Shown piece after piece: positions 24,060 through 33,828 of a stretch of DNA of 64,000 nt. Location of the stretch: the NCBI GenBank assembly GCA_039090855.1, contig CM076997.1, positions 162,780,709 to 162,844,708 on the forward strand, written 5' to 3'. Under the pieces are notes generated by a model. It saw nothing but the letters and a program-made list of their open reading frames with translations. It did no database searches and was not told the origin of the DNA. The DNA is from Macrothele yani (Eukaryota; Arthropoda; Arachnida; Araneae; Macrothelidae). The number at the start of each line of letters is the position of its first letter. The stretch's first letter is position 1. The translations under genes were made by a program, and so were the position numbers.

Positions 24060-25210
24060 CGAGGAAAGGCTTTGTTTGAAAAGATTTCGTTCCTGTTGAT
24101 TCATGTTCCGCTATCTTTTGTCCGCCATGTGTTTTGGGATGAGTCACCATTTTCTCTTTGACTCAGAAAATTTTGTATGACACGTGTTTTGGGACGAGTG
24201 ACTATGATGGGTGACGCATGTCGTGATAGCAGACATGACATCAGACAACGCCATTTCCTCCGCGGGGTCGGCGGTTGACGTCATTTGAGATTCTGTAGAC
24301 ACATTAAGTTCCAAGACTGATTTTTTTTTCAATAACTTGATCATTTTGCAGCGAATTTATTCCTTATTTTTTCCTCATAATTTCCCATTTTATATTCATA
24401 ATTTTTCAACGTAACGATTTTTTTTATTTTCTTTGAGGAGACTTCACGCATTTTCAACGGACGTTCCAACATAAAGACGTCTTTCAAACTTTGTGCTGCA
24501 GACATAATCTTAAAACACGATTGTTTATTAACGTATTTACGTGTTCAAGACATTTTCTGTTACATTTTTTAACGTTGTACCTTTTTCCAACGTACAAAGC
24601 CACAATTTTTTATGCATAGTTAAAATGTTTATTTTTTCGTATTTTTTTATTTCTTCATGATTATTCAGTGAAATGTACCTTTTAATGCATTATCTTAATC
24701 TTTTTGTTCTAAATGCTTGCATACTCGTTAAACTTCTCGATGTACCAACATTATTTTATTTTCTAATTTTTCAAACTAACAACTACTTTTATCGAGGCTT
24801 TATTTTTTCTGTCTATGAAGAATTTTTTTAGTTTATTCTCTCAAGATATGAAAATTAATTATAACGAAATCCTTTCACTTTTCTATCGCTAAGAATTTAC
24901 CTTAAAATAAGTCCTGAGCTATAGTTCGCTTTGTCTGGTTAGAGGTGATTCATCAGTAGCATGTCTGTGACCAGATAAGGTCTCCGTGCAGTTACTGCCT
25001 GAAGCAATGACGCATGGTGATGGGTACGTCGTGATGTCATCCTTGTGAACTTGGAATGTCATCATACTGCTTGAAGCGATGACGCATGGTGACGGGTACG
25101 TCATGATATCATCTTTGTGAACAGATCCCAGAAGAATTTCAGAAACTGTTTCAACTTCGAACCAATGACGTTTCTTCCAATGTCGGGGTGTCAAAAAGGC
25201 AAAAAATTCT
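24060..25210. promoter_or_regulatory. 5' region of the Polinton polymerase gene, rich in ATF/AP-1 type sites
   Basis: No gene. It contains TGAGTCA (24140-24146), TGACTCA (24159-24165), a perfect CRE palindrome TGACGTCA (24276-24283) and a 72-bp direct duplication (about 25001-25130) rich in TGACGCAT and GATGTCAT. Such sites bind bZIP factors (ATF/CREB, AP-1) in animals. Placement upstream of a candidate promoter suggests an enhancer; this is inference. Confidence 0.55.
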
Positions 25211-25216
25211 GTTTGC

Positions 25217-25250
25217 TATAAAACTGGCGTTGTTCATTCCTCCCTCTCAG
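25217..25250 (+). promoter_or_regulatory. Candidate core promoter (TATA box plus initiator) of the polymerase gene
   Basis: TATAAA at 25217-25222 is followed by TCAGTTT at 25247, an arthropod-type initiator. The initiator A (25249) lies 32 bases after the first T of the TATA box, the canonical spacing. The first ATG with a splice donor comes 133 bases downstream. Confidence 0.65.
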
Positions 25251-25381
25251 TTTTTCTGCTACTTTCGTTTAGTACGTACGTGTAGTTTTCAACTACGTTT
25301 AGTTATCACCTGTCTCGCTGTCTGAATATTTTGGCGTGTTTTGCAACGGAATCTAAAAGTGATTTTGCTTCAGTTTCTGCA

Positions 25382-26413
25382 ATGGAAGAGGTAAGCGTTC
25401 GTTTATTAGCATGCAATGTTTTTATTTATTGTTAGGTCCCCAAAGTTGTTTGAATTAGGATGTTGTTAGAATTTCGTGAGAGGATTCTTTTAAGGAAAAA
25501 ATATACTAGTGTATTAGGAACAGTATGTGAGTTCTATTGCGTACGATTTAAGTTAGATTTTCAGGAAGGAAAATTCATGTTAGTGGAATCGTTTAAAACA
25601 TAGTTCTTTTTTTAAATATTTTAGGAATTCATATTTTTACGATAGTTCTCATAAAAATGTATTCTCAACGTAGGAACTTTCCATTTTAATGTTTATTCCA
25701 TGAAAATGCGTTGATAGGGGTTTAAAACATGTTAGCGGTATGTGAGTTCTTTTGCATACGATTAAAGTTAGATTTTCAGGAAGGAAACTTCATGTTAGTG
25801 GAATCGTTTAAAACATAGTTCTTTTTTTTTTTCAAATATTTTAGGAATTCATACTTTTACGATAGCTCCCATAAAAATTTATTCTCAACGTAGGAACTTT
25901 CCTATTTTAATGTTTATTCCATGAAAATGCGTTGATAGGGGTTTAAAACATGTTAGCGGTATGTGAGTTCTTTTGCATACGATTAAAGTTAGATTTTCAG
26001 GAAGGAAACTTCATGTTAGGGGAATCTTTTAAAGCATAGTTCTTTTTTTTTTTTAAGTATTTTAGGAATTCATATTTTTACGATAGTTCCCATAAAAATG
26101 TATTCTCAACGTAGGAACTTTCCATTTTAATGTTTATTCCATGAAAATGCGTTGATAGGGGTTTAAAACATGTTAGCGGTATGTGAATTCTTTTGCATAC
26201 GATTTAAGTTAGATTTTCAGGAAGGAAAATTCATGTTAGTGGAATGGTTTAAAACATTGTTCTTTTTTTCAAATTTTTTAGGAATTCATATTTTTACGAT
26301 AGCTCTCATAAAAAAAAAATTCTCAACGTAGGAATTTCTCTTTTAAATGTTTATTTCATGAAAAATGCTTTGATAGGGGAGAGGGTTAATTTTTTTTTAT
26401 TATTTTTTCACAG
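25382..26413 (+). other. Candidate three-codon first exon and 1023-bp intron of the polymerase gene
   Basis: ATGGAAGAG (25382-25390) is followed at once by the donor GTAAGC. At the far side TTATTTTTTCACAG (ending 26413) is a good acceptor. Splicing would join the ATG in phase to the frame that leads into the zinc fingers, although an in-frame TAG lies at 26423-26425. The intron carries the four tandem repeats of about 218 bp. Without this exon no ATG opens the finger frame before residue 14 of the track frame. The prediction is inference from splice signals and phase. Confidence 0.6.
25515..26390. repeat. Four tandem repeats of about 218 bp inside the Polinton
   Basis: Units start at ATTTTCAGGAAGGAAA near 25558, 25772, 25993 and 26213 (spacings 214, 221, 220). 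Each carries TTTAGGAATTCATA, CTCAACGTAGGAA, ATGAAAATGCGTTGATAGGG and ATGTTAGCGGTATGTGA. They fill most of the candidate intron. Confidence 0.93.
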
Positions 26414-29400
26414 AAAGAATGGTAGCTGGAATATGAACAGCTATTTTTGCAAAATTCAGAAGTGTTTCAGGCATTAGAGGAAATTCCAATGTCGCAAGAC
26501 CTACTTTGCTCATTTGTGTCTGACGTACCCCCTTCCCCTTTCACTTGTAAGATCTGTCAGAAGGTCTTCACTTTGAAAAATAATTTACAGAGGCATGTCA
26601 AAATTCATTCTCGGGCACTTATTCCGTGTATGTTGTGTAGGAAGAGTTTTTTTAGAAATGCGTACTTGCAGATACATATTCTTAAATGTCATTCGAGAAT
26701 TTAGGTGGAGGGGAACTCGTTAAATGCGTCTTCGGCAGGCCCCTCCAATGCTGCTAGCCCCTCCAACGCATCAGGCCCCAGTCATGAAGTCGTTGCAGGC
26801 CCTTCAAATACAGCAGGCCCCAGTCATGAAGTTGTTGCTGGCCCCACCCAGGATGTCGCGGGCGCCAGCCACGTTGTTGAGGACCCCATTTGCGAAGCTC
26901 CCATTGTTCCTCCACTAAATATGGGGGCTTACATCCAAGTGCAGTCGGTGGCTCAGAACCGACTACAAACATTTAAGATTGTTCCGGAAAGGGGAAACAG
27001 CGGTCTGTCTCTCCACATTTTTGAATGGCATCCAAAATTCTTCTGTAAGCATTCTAGAACATGCACTGGCAGCCCACCCATGCATTAAAGTTAATGCATT
27101 TATGCAGACAGCTTTTAAAAAGCCTAAACCCGATGACCCGGAGGAATTTGATATATGTTCTCGGAATTTAAAAACAACTAATAAGCCAGTGTATCGGTCG
27201 ACAAATCTCGGGGAATTTTTTAATATCATGTCCAGGAAACTACTCACTGAATGTTCTGAATGCGAACTGAAAGGATCAGGCTGGATGTTTTCTCACGTGG
27301 AGTGGTTCGAACACCGGGTTAATCGGTTTAGGCCATTGAGAGGAGGTTCCTTTATTATGCTTCCCAGCCATATTCAGACGAAAAAGGCTGTCGTGAACGT
27401 TACAAATTCAGACGTCTTCTGCTTCAAATATGCCGTGTGGACCCCACGTCTTAAAGATTAAAGGAGAGACCGAGAAAAGGTAGCCTCCTATCTTAACGAT
27501 CCTTATTTTGAAGGTGGCTACAAGTGCGATTGCGTGGACTATCCCGTCAAAATTTCTGACATTCCAAAATTTGAGAAGTCTAACAACATGAGCATCAACA
27601 TTTACGCGATAGATGAAGCTGGTAAAATATTTCCCATTAAAGTATGTGAAGAAGAGCTGGCGGACCACAGAGATTTGTTGTATTTAGAAAACGGAGGTTG
27701 CAACCACTTTGCTTACATTACAAATTTTGAGCGGCTTATTTCCAGTCAATTGTCAGTCCATAAAGGTAAAGTACACATCTGCAAAAATTTTTTTAAAACT
27801 AATGATACAAGGAACAATGGAGAGTAAAAATTAAATGAGTACAAGAAATTATGCAATAAAAAGAAGACTGCTCTCATCAAGATGCCAGAAGACAAGGAAT
27901 TAACTTTTAAAGATTTCAAATTCAGTGAGCGGGTTCCTTTTGCTGTGTACGCTGATTTTGAGAGCGTCTTAAAACCAGTTCAAGGTCCGATCCCGAATCC
28001 AAGCGAGTCCTTAACCACACCAACCCAATCTCATGAAGTTATATCATATGCTTATTTCATAAAAGATGTGGAAGGTCGTTATGATGTTTTCCGAACTCAT
28101 ACAGCAGAGCAGGGAGTTGTGAGTCATTTCCTTTACACTCTCAAAGAAGATGTGGAAGTCATTGAAAAAAACTATAAAATAAATATCCCTATGATTGCAT
28201 TGACGGAGGCTGAAAAAGATGTCTATCTGAAAGCAAGCATATGTCATATTTGTGGTGAAGGTGGATATAATTCATGCAGCAAATCCAAAAAGAAAGTAGC
28301 GGACTACGATCATCGTACTGGGAAATTCAGAGGGCCCGCACATGCTTCCTGCAATATCAATTTAAAAAATCCTTCCTTTGTTCCAGTTTTGATGCACAAC
28401 CTTTCGGGATACGACTCGCATTTTATCATCAAGGAATTAGATTGCCTTCCAGGAGAAATTAGCGTGATCCCCGAGTCGACCGAGAAATTTATTTCTTTTT
28501 CTAAAACGATGGGTGGGCTTGAAGTTCGTTTCCTGGACAGTTTTCGATTCATGCTAAGCAGTTTATCGAAATTAGCAAATAATCTTCCGAGAACGCATTT
28601 TAAAATTACACGACAGCTTATTCCTCATGATGAAGAATTCAGTCTCCTCACGCAGAAAGGCATCTTTCCCTATGACTACATTTCGTCGTATAACAAGTTA
28701 GAAGAAACTTCTTTACCTCCCCAAAAGGATTTCTTCAACAAATTAACGAATTGTCATATAACAGATGAAGAATATGAGCATGTCAAAAAAGTATGGGCGG
28801 TCATGAAGATTCAGAATTTTGGTCAGTATGCAGATGTGTACTTAAAAACAGATGTGCTCATTTTGGCCGACGTGTTTGAAAATTTCCGAAATATTTGTCA
28901 GGACACTTATACTTTAGATCCTGCCTGGTTTTTTAGTTGTCCTGGATTAAGTTGGTCCGCCATGCTCAAATGTACTAAAGTTTCTCTCCAGCTTTTAAGT
29001 GACTATGATATGCTACTTTTTCTGGAGAGCGGAAAGCAGGGTGGCTTGTGTATGTGTGTGAAGCGGCATGCTCAGGCCAATAATAAGTATCTGAAAAAAT
29101 TTGATGCCTCCAAAGAAACCAGCTTCATCTCTTATCTCGATTGTACGAACCTCTATGGTTTTGGAATGAATGAGTCACTTCCGGTGAATAACTTCCGGTG
29201 GCTTTCCGATGAAGAACTGAAGCAGTTGGATGTCACGTGTATAGCGGACGATGCCAGCACGGGATACTTTCTCGATGTTGACATCAGCTATCCTGACTCC
29301 CTTCACGATCTTCATTCGGATTTGCCTTTCTGTCCGGAAACGGAGGTAGTACCTGGAACCAGGCAGGTCAAATTATTAACTACTTTAAATAAAAAAATCC

Positions 29401-30388
29401 AGGTATGTGGCTCATTATCGTTTTCTCAAACAGGCAGTCAAAGCGGGTCTCGTCATAACAAAAGTGCATCGAGGTTTAAGCTTTGATCAAAGCCAGTGGT
29501 TGCAACCTTATATTCAGCTAAATACTGAAATGAGAAAGAGGGCAAAAAGTGAGTTTGAGACAGATTTTTTCAAACTCATGAACAATTCCGTCTTTGGCAA
29601 AACAATGGAAAATATTCGCAACCGAACCAAAGTTGAGTTGGTGTGCGAAGGCAATCGACTGGAAAAGCTGCTCAGTAAGCCCAATTTTAAAGACCGCACC
29701 ATACTAAAAAATGAAGCTGATGGAAATTATCTTGTGTCTATGCATTTTAATGTCACTCACCTCACCTTCAACAAACCCAATTATTTGGGAGTCGCCATTT
29801 TAGATATTTCTAAAACTAGAATGTACGACTTCCATTATTAAGTGATGAGGTCTTTATATCGTGACAACATTTCCATTCTTTATATGGATACTGATAATTT
29901 CTTCTATCACATCAAGACAGAAGATCTGTATAAAGATATGGAAAATATTAAAGATGAATTAGACACGAGTGATTTCTGCACAAGCCACATTCTCTATTGT
30001 CTGAAAAATAAAAAAAGTAATTGGGAAATTTAAAGACGAGACCCAAGGAAGAGCCATAAAAGAATTTGTTGGTCTTAGACCGAAGATGTATGATTTTGCT
30101 ACAGAAGAAGAAGTCAAAAAAGCTAAAGGCGTGAGCAAAACAGTAGTTTCACAACAGCTTCGTTTGAATGATTTCAAGTCTTCACTCATTCATATGCAAG
30201 AAAAGAACATGAGCTATTGCATTCGAAGCATGAAACATTCGGTTTTCACTGTTGCCACAAACAAAACATCTCTTAGCCCATATGACACCGAGCGAGTCGT
30301 ATCCCAGGACAATATTCATTCTCTTCCTTATGGGCATTATTCGTTAGAATCGGAAGATCCTCCCCGGAAGAAATTAAAAACAAAATAG
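26414..30388 (+). pseudogene. Protein-primed family B DNA polymerase with N-terminal C2H2 zinc fingers, broken
   Basis: The polymerase would copy the Polinton DNA from a protein primer. Two C2H2 fingers come first (FTCKICQKVFTLKNNLQRH near 26550 and IPCMLCRKSFFRNAYLQIH near 26625), then a Ser/Gly/Pro-rich linker. The exonuclease region has YADFES, NLSGYDSHFI and KTDVLILADVF; polymerase motifs are YLDCTNLYG, KLMNNSVFGKT and YMDTDN. The usual serine of the last motif is N here. Damage: in-frame TAG at 26423 and 26702; TAA at 27459, 27825 and 29839; frameshifts at about 26985-27005, in the A7 run 29391-29397 and in the A7 run 30010-30016. All parts are collinear, so this is one decayed gene, about 1.3 thousand codons. 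Start: see the candidate first exon at 25382. Confidence 0.94.
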
Positions 30389-30621
30389 CTGCCTGTATTC
30401 TAACCACTCCATGTCGATAAACTGCTTGGCATGGGGGTCCAAACGGCACACTTTGCTCAGGAAGAGAATGAATAATTCTAGTCTTCACTCATTATTCGAG
30501 AAAATTTCCCTCAAGAAAAAAAAATTCTCTGCTTTATGAAATGCCTCCGTCATTTTTGCTGCTGCTCACTTTGATCCGTAGAAAAAAAAATTTCGTCTCA
30601 AAATGTTTGTTTTGCTCACGT

Positions 30622-30770
30622 GAAGATATTTCATCTCAATTTGCTTATACGAAGATATTTCGTCTCAGTTTGCTCATGCGAAGATATTTCGTCTCAATTT
30701 TCTCATGGGAAGATAATTCGTCTCAATTTGCTCATGCGAAGATATTTCGTCTCAATTTGCTCACGCGAAG
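30622..30770. repeat. 29-bp tandem repeat, five units
   Basis: Units begin GAAGATATTTCGTCTCAATT at 30622, 30651, 30680, 30709 and 30738, with one to four differences each and no spacers. A partial unit precedes and follows. Confidence 0.93.
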
Positions 30771-31303
30771 ACTCAAAATTTTTACTCTGCTCGCATACAT
30801 TCTTTTCCTGTTGGAAGAAATTTGTCATGAAAAACCTCCTCTCAAATGACGTCATTTTAAAAATGTGTGGAGACAGTCCACTGTTTTTTTTTTTTTTTTT
30901 TTTTCAAATTTGTTGCTGATCATAGTTTTAACTGTCTGTACAGAAATAACGAGTGATCACGTTGCTTTGAATCTGCATTCCTCAGGGAGTGAACCCCTTT
31001 CGGAACAAATCATTTTGAAAAGAACAGAAGTTCAGCTTTCGGGGTTGTCAAAGATGCATTTAGCGAGAAAAAAAATTACAAGAGAAGGAACTTTAAAACC
31101 AGTAGAGGTTGTTTTTTTTTAATATAAATTAAGGAATGTTGTTACTTTAATATTGTGTCTTCATGTACGCATTTCTAGAAAATTTCTTTGTCAACGTAAT
31201 TGGGGGAGTAATTTTTCCCCAACATTTCAAAAGGGTACGACCTTCTGACAGAACAAGCAGGTGGGGAAAGGGCGAAAAGCTGCTTACTCATCTCTCGGAA
31301 ACC

Positions 31304-31311
31304 TGACGTCA
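31304..31311 (+). promoter_or_regulatory. CRE palindrome upstream of the AlkB-like gene
   Basis: Perfect TGACGTCA, 94 bases before the candidate start codon. With 24276 and 30847 it is the third copy of this octamer in the rightward half of the element. Confidence 0.45.
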
Positions 31312-31404
31312 TACGACTTATCGCAAGCCTGCTTGCCTGCCTGCCTGCCTGCCTGACTCATTATCGCTTCGGTGCTTGGTGTGAGTGTGTTGACCTGAAA
31401 AAAA

Positions 31405-31935
31405 ATGTCTCTTTGTCATAATCAGGAAAATCTCCATTTTCGTTACTCTCAGTTCTTCTCCCCTGCTCAAACGATTCCTTACTATTCCCGTTTGGAAGAT
31501 GAAGTGGAATATTTGAGTGGTGAATTCTCAAAAATAAAAATTTTCGGAAAGTTATATAACATTCCTAGACAGCATGTCGCATTCGGGGACCCCAGTCTTA
31601 AATGCACTTTTACCGGTTTGAGCTTGGACCCCATTGCTTCAAGAAATCAAGCTCACTGTTGAGAAAGAATGCGAGGAGACTTTCAACTTTGTGTTAATAA
31701 ACAAATACCGAACTGTAAAACATAGCATCGGATTTCACATGGACAATGAATCAGATTTAGAACCTTTGTCGTGCATTGCTTTCGGGCAAGAAAGAGACTT
31801 TATTTTTAAGCGAAACGGGTTTAAACCAGTTTCATTAACTCTGAGATCAGGTTCTCTACTCCAGATGCTTCCGCCAACGAATTCTTATTGGAATCGTGGT
31901 CTACCGCGTCAAAAGAACGCTTAACCCACTGTTTC
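31405..31935 (+). pseudogene. AlkB-like Fe(II)/2-oxoglutarate dioxygenase captured by the Polinton, broken
   Basis: AlkB-family enzymes (ALKBH2/3 type) remove methyl groups from alkylated DNA or RNA bases using iron and 2-oxoglutarate. Start ATG 31405. Seen in order: DEVEYLSGEFSKIKIFGKLY, IPRQHVAFGD, CTFTGLSL, then in the next frame TFNFVLINKYR, GFHMDN (the HxD iron pair), IAFGQERDFIF, LRSGSLLQMLPPTNSYW and GLPRQK. The order and spacing match the ALKBH2/3 core. Damage: a frameshift near 31629-31634, a stop at about 31922, and Arg in the place of the second iron histidine (WNRGLP). A possible C-terminal R..N..FR stretch appears in the third frame at about 31910-31935. The gene lies between polymerase and the convergence point, in the element's own orientation, so it is cargo, not a flanking host gene. 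I do not know it as a standard Polinton gene. Confidence 0.85.
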
Positions 31936-32186
31936 GATGTCCGGAATGTCTCTTGCCTTATCGTGAATTGCCTAACAACATCATGGAGCATGCCTGCTCT
32001 GATTTCATGAATATCAAGTTTAGCACTCACTGCGCCGTTGCTATGCTGCAGCATGTGGTTGTAGCGGAATCTTTCGTTGATGCTTCGAAGGGGCTCATCT
32101 CCGAAGAATTTTTAGAATCTCTTTACATTACGAACTTGTTGAAAACGGTTCACGACATGCACGTAGCCCAATACGACTTGTATTGA
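31896..32186 (+). CDS. Unrecognised ORF with a CPEC motif after the AlkB-like gene
   Basis: The frame stays open from about 31896 to a TGA at 32184. It begins inside the end of the AlkB-like region, then has FRCPECLLPYRELPNNIMEH and AC, a spacing that could be a small zinc-binding site (C-x2-C...H-x-C), followed by a mostly helical-looking, leucine-rich tail ending in DLY. No ATG opens it upstream of the cysteines. It could be the out-of-frame C-terminal extension of the AlkB-like protein or a separate small gene. I do not recognise it and infer no function. Confidence 0.45.
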   Translation: MVYRVKRTLNPLFRCPECLLPYRELPNNIMEHACSDFMNIKFSTHCAVAMLQHVVVAESFVDASKGLISEEFLESLYITNLLKTVHDMHVAQYDLY

Positions 32187-33177
32187 GTTGGACGAAACAG
32201 CAGCTGTTGAAAAAAAGTCCTTTTTAGGGCTCCTAAAAATTTGGGTAAGGGAAGGGGGTAGGGAGGGAGGTAAATTACTGAAAAAAAAAAGTGAGAATTC
32301 AAGTTTTAAAAAAATGCGAATAGTTTTTAAGAAATGTTTAAAGCAATTTTCTTTCTAATTCTAGAGCCTAAATTTAAGTGTAATTATTTTTGTTTCATAT
32401 AAATTTTGTGAAATTATTTTTTCTTATGAATTTAGTGAAATTATGTTTTTTTTATTGAAATGAGTCAAAATATTAAGTTTCAAAAATTTTAAAAGTAAAA
32501 GAAATTTCTTTTTTAAAATAGTAACAGAAAGAATTGTTTTAATGGGGAACTAGTGGTTTTTTTGCAAAAGATTTTTCTTAAGGATATTTGGGTATTTATT
32601 AAGGGAAATGGGTCTGATGTTTTCCATCAGGCGGCCGATCGGGGGATTTCCGACTGGTCTGAGAGCAATGCTTTACAGTATTGAGCCGAAACCAGAGTAC
32701 ACGGCTTATTTTCGGCGAGTTTGAAATGTTTCAAACTGACTCGCTTTATTCTTTTAGTTGAAAAAGAAGAAGCGCTCTCACTGAAGACCCCTCTAGCCTG
32801 GGAAAACTAAAACAGTTATGTTTTATAAAAATTTCTTTCCTTAGACATTTTAGTACATCAAATTTTCAACTTTCAGGAAATTGCTGTGACTGTTTTTACT
32901 ACATTCTATTTTCTACATGATTTTTTTCAACTTTTTCGAAAACGAACTTCAACAGATTTTTACTCGTTTCGAAACAGTCTTTTTATGTATACTAGTTTTC
33001 CCATGTTATTCTATGGGAATTTCTCTGCTTTTAATGAAATGTGTTTTCTCAAAATTGTCTACTAAGAAAAATGAAGTGTTCCATTTTTAACCCTAAGAAA
33101 GAATGAACTGTTCCGAAAATGAATACATTTAAAAAAGAGAAAAAAAAAGAATGACACTTTTGTTCAACTAAATTTTT
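32187..33177. other. Non-coding gap between the convergent gene sets of the Polinton
   Basis: AT-rich with long A and T runs and no supported ORF. An inverted repeat AGTTTGAAA-TG-TTTCAAACT lies near 32729-32748. Genes on both sides run towards this gap, so it should hold both sets of 3' ends and polyadenylation signals. I cannot assign a signal with confidence. Confidence 0.6.
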
Positions 33178-33828
33178 TTAATATGGAATCCAACGAACAT
33201 TTTTACATATTTTCTTAGAATTTGTATTTTTTCGTTTAGAAGTTACAACAGAATTTCCTTCTTGTATAGGAACTTTCAACATTTGTTTATTTTTAATGTA
33301 CTTTTTGGGCAAATTAATGTCTTTTAATGCTTTTACAAATTCAGGAGGTATGTACAGCTTAGATCCCTTGCTTCGAAACATAGAGTCTATGAGGTCTACT
33401 ATATTCGTGTTTTTCACAATGCGTCCATTATATTTAAATTCGGCCTTGGGACTCCAGTCAATAATATCAGAGTTCGTTTTAAAGACGTCCAGCAAATTTG
33501 TTGCATTTCGTTTCAAGTTAGAAGGAACGGACTGAACGATAAGGTCTTCCACAACATCTTTTACTTTCTCGTCTTTGACATGTTCTTCTTTCACTGGTTC
33601 TTCAGTTCTCGATGAGGTTTCGTAAGATGCAACTGGAGGATTAAAACTGGAAACATGAATGCGCTTATTCAAGACTTGATTATATAATTTCACTTTTACT
33701 TCGTCAGACTCTTTGCTTAGGAGAATTTTTTTCATTTCTTTGTCCAAGTCCGTTAGCGTTTCGTCTGTGGGCATATGACGGGAAATCCGTTCTTCGGGAA
33801 TCAGAACCATTTCCTTGGCAAATTCCAT
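33178..33828 (-). CDS. Conserved Polinton protein of unknown function, intact
   Basis: 216 codons, ATG to stop without damage. N-terminal part FAKEMVLIPEERI, a charged Lys/Glu-rich middle (about residues 70-100), then WSPKAEFKYNGRIVKNTNIV, a pattern (W...G...Y.G..I..SNIVDL) I know from Maverick/adintovirus proteins without assigned function, and a basic tail ending RWIPY. Its ATG overlaps the stop of the next upstream gene by one base (TAATG), so the two are probably co-expressed. Arthropod Polintons usually keep this gene near the ATPase. It is one of only two undamaged genes in the element. Confidence 0.75.
   Translation of the reverse strand: MEFAKEMVLIPEERISRHMPTDETLTDLDKEMKKILLSKESDEVKVKLYNQVLNKRIHVSSFNPPVASYETSSRTEEPVKEEHVKDEKVKDVVEDLIVQSVPSNLKRNATNLLDVFKTNSDIIDWSPKAEFKYNGRIVKNTNIVDLIDSMFRSKGSKLYIPPEFVKALKDINLPKKYIKNKQMLKVPIQEGNSVVTSKRKNTNSKKICKNVRWIPY

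Larger units (their letters stand above)
30389..31400. other. Spacer between polymerase and AlkB-like gene
   Basis: No supported gene. It holds the 29-bp tandem repeats (30622-30770), a T-run of about 22 (near 30884-30905), two perfect CRE palindromes TGACGTCA (30847-30854 and 31304-31311) and a GCCT tetranucleotide repeat near 31328-31352. The open frames across the repeats and the T-run look accidental. Confidence 0.6.

Noticed and set aside
30622..30770. CRISPR array (29-base repeats)
   Set aside because: The repeats are directly adjacent without spacers, and the DNA is eukaryotic.
30865..31122. 85-codon ORF with a hydrophobic start (possible membrane protein)
   Set aside because: The hydrophobic part is a translated T-run and there is no other support.
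32640..32760. Structured RNA near the Polinton convergence point
   Set aside because: Only one 9-bp inverted repeat is clear, which is not enough to claim an RNA gene or terminator.
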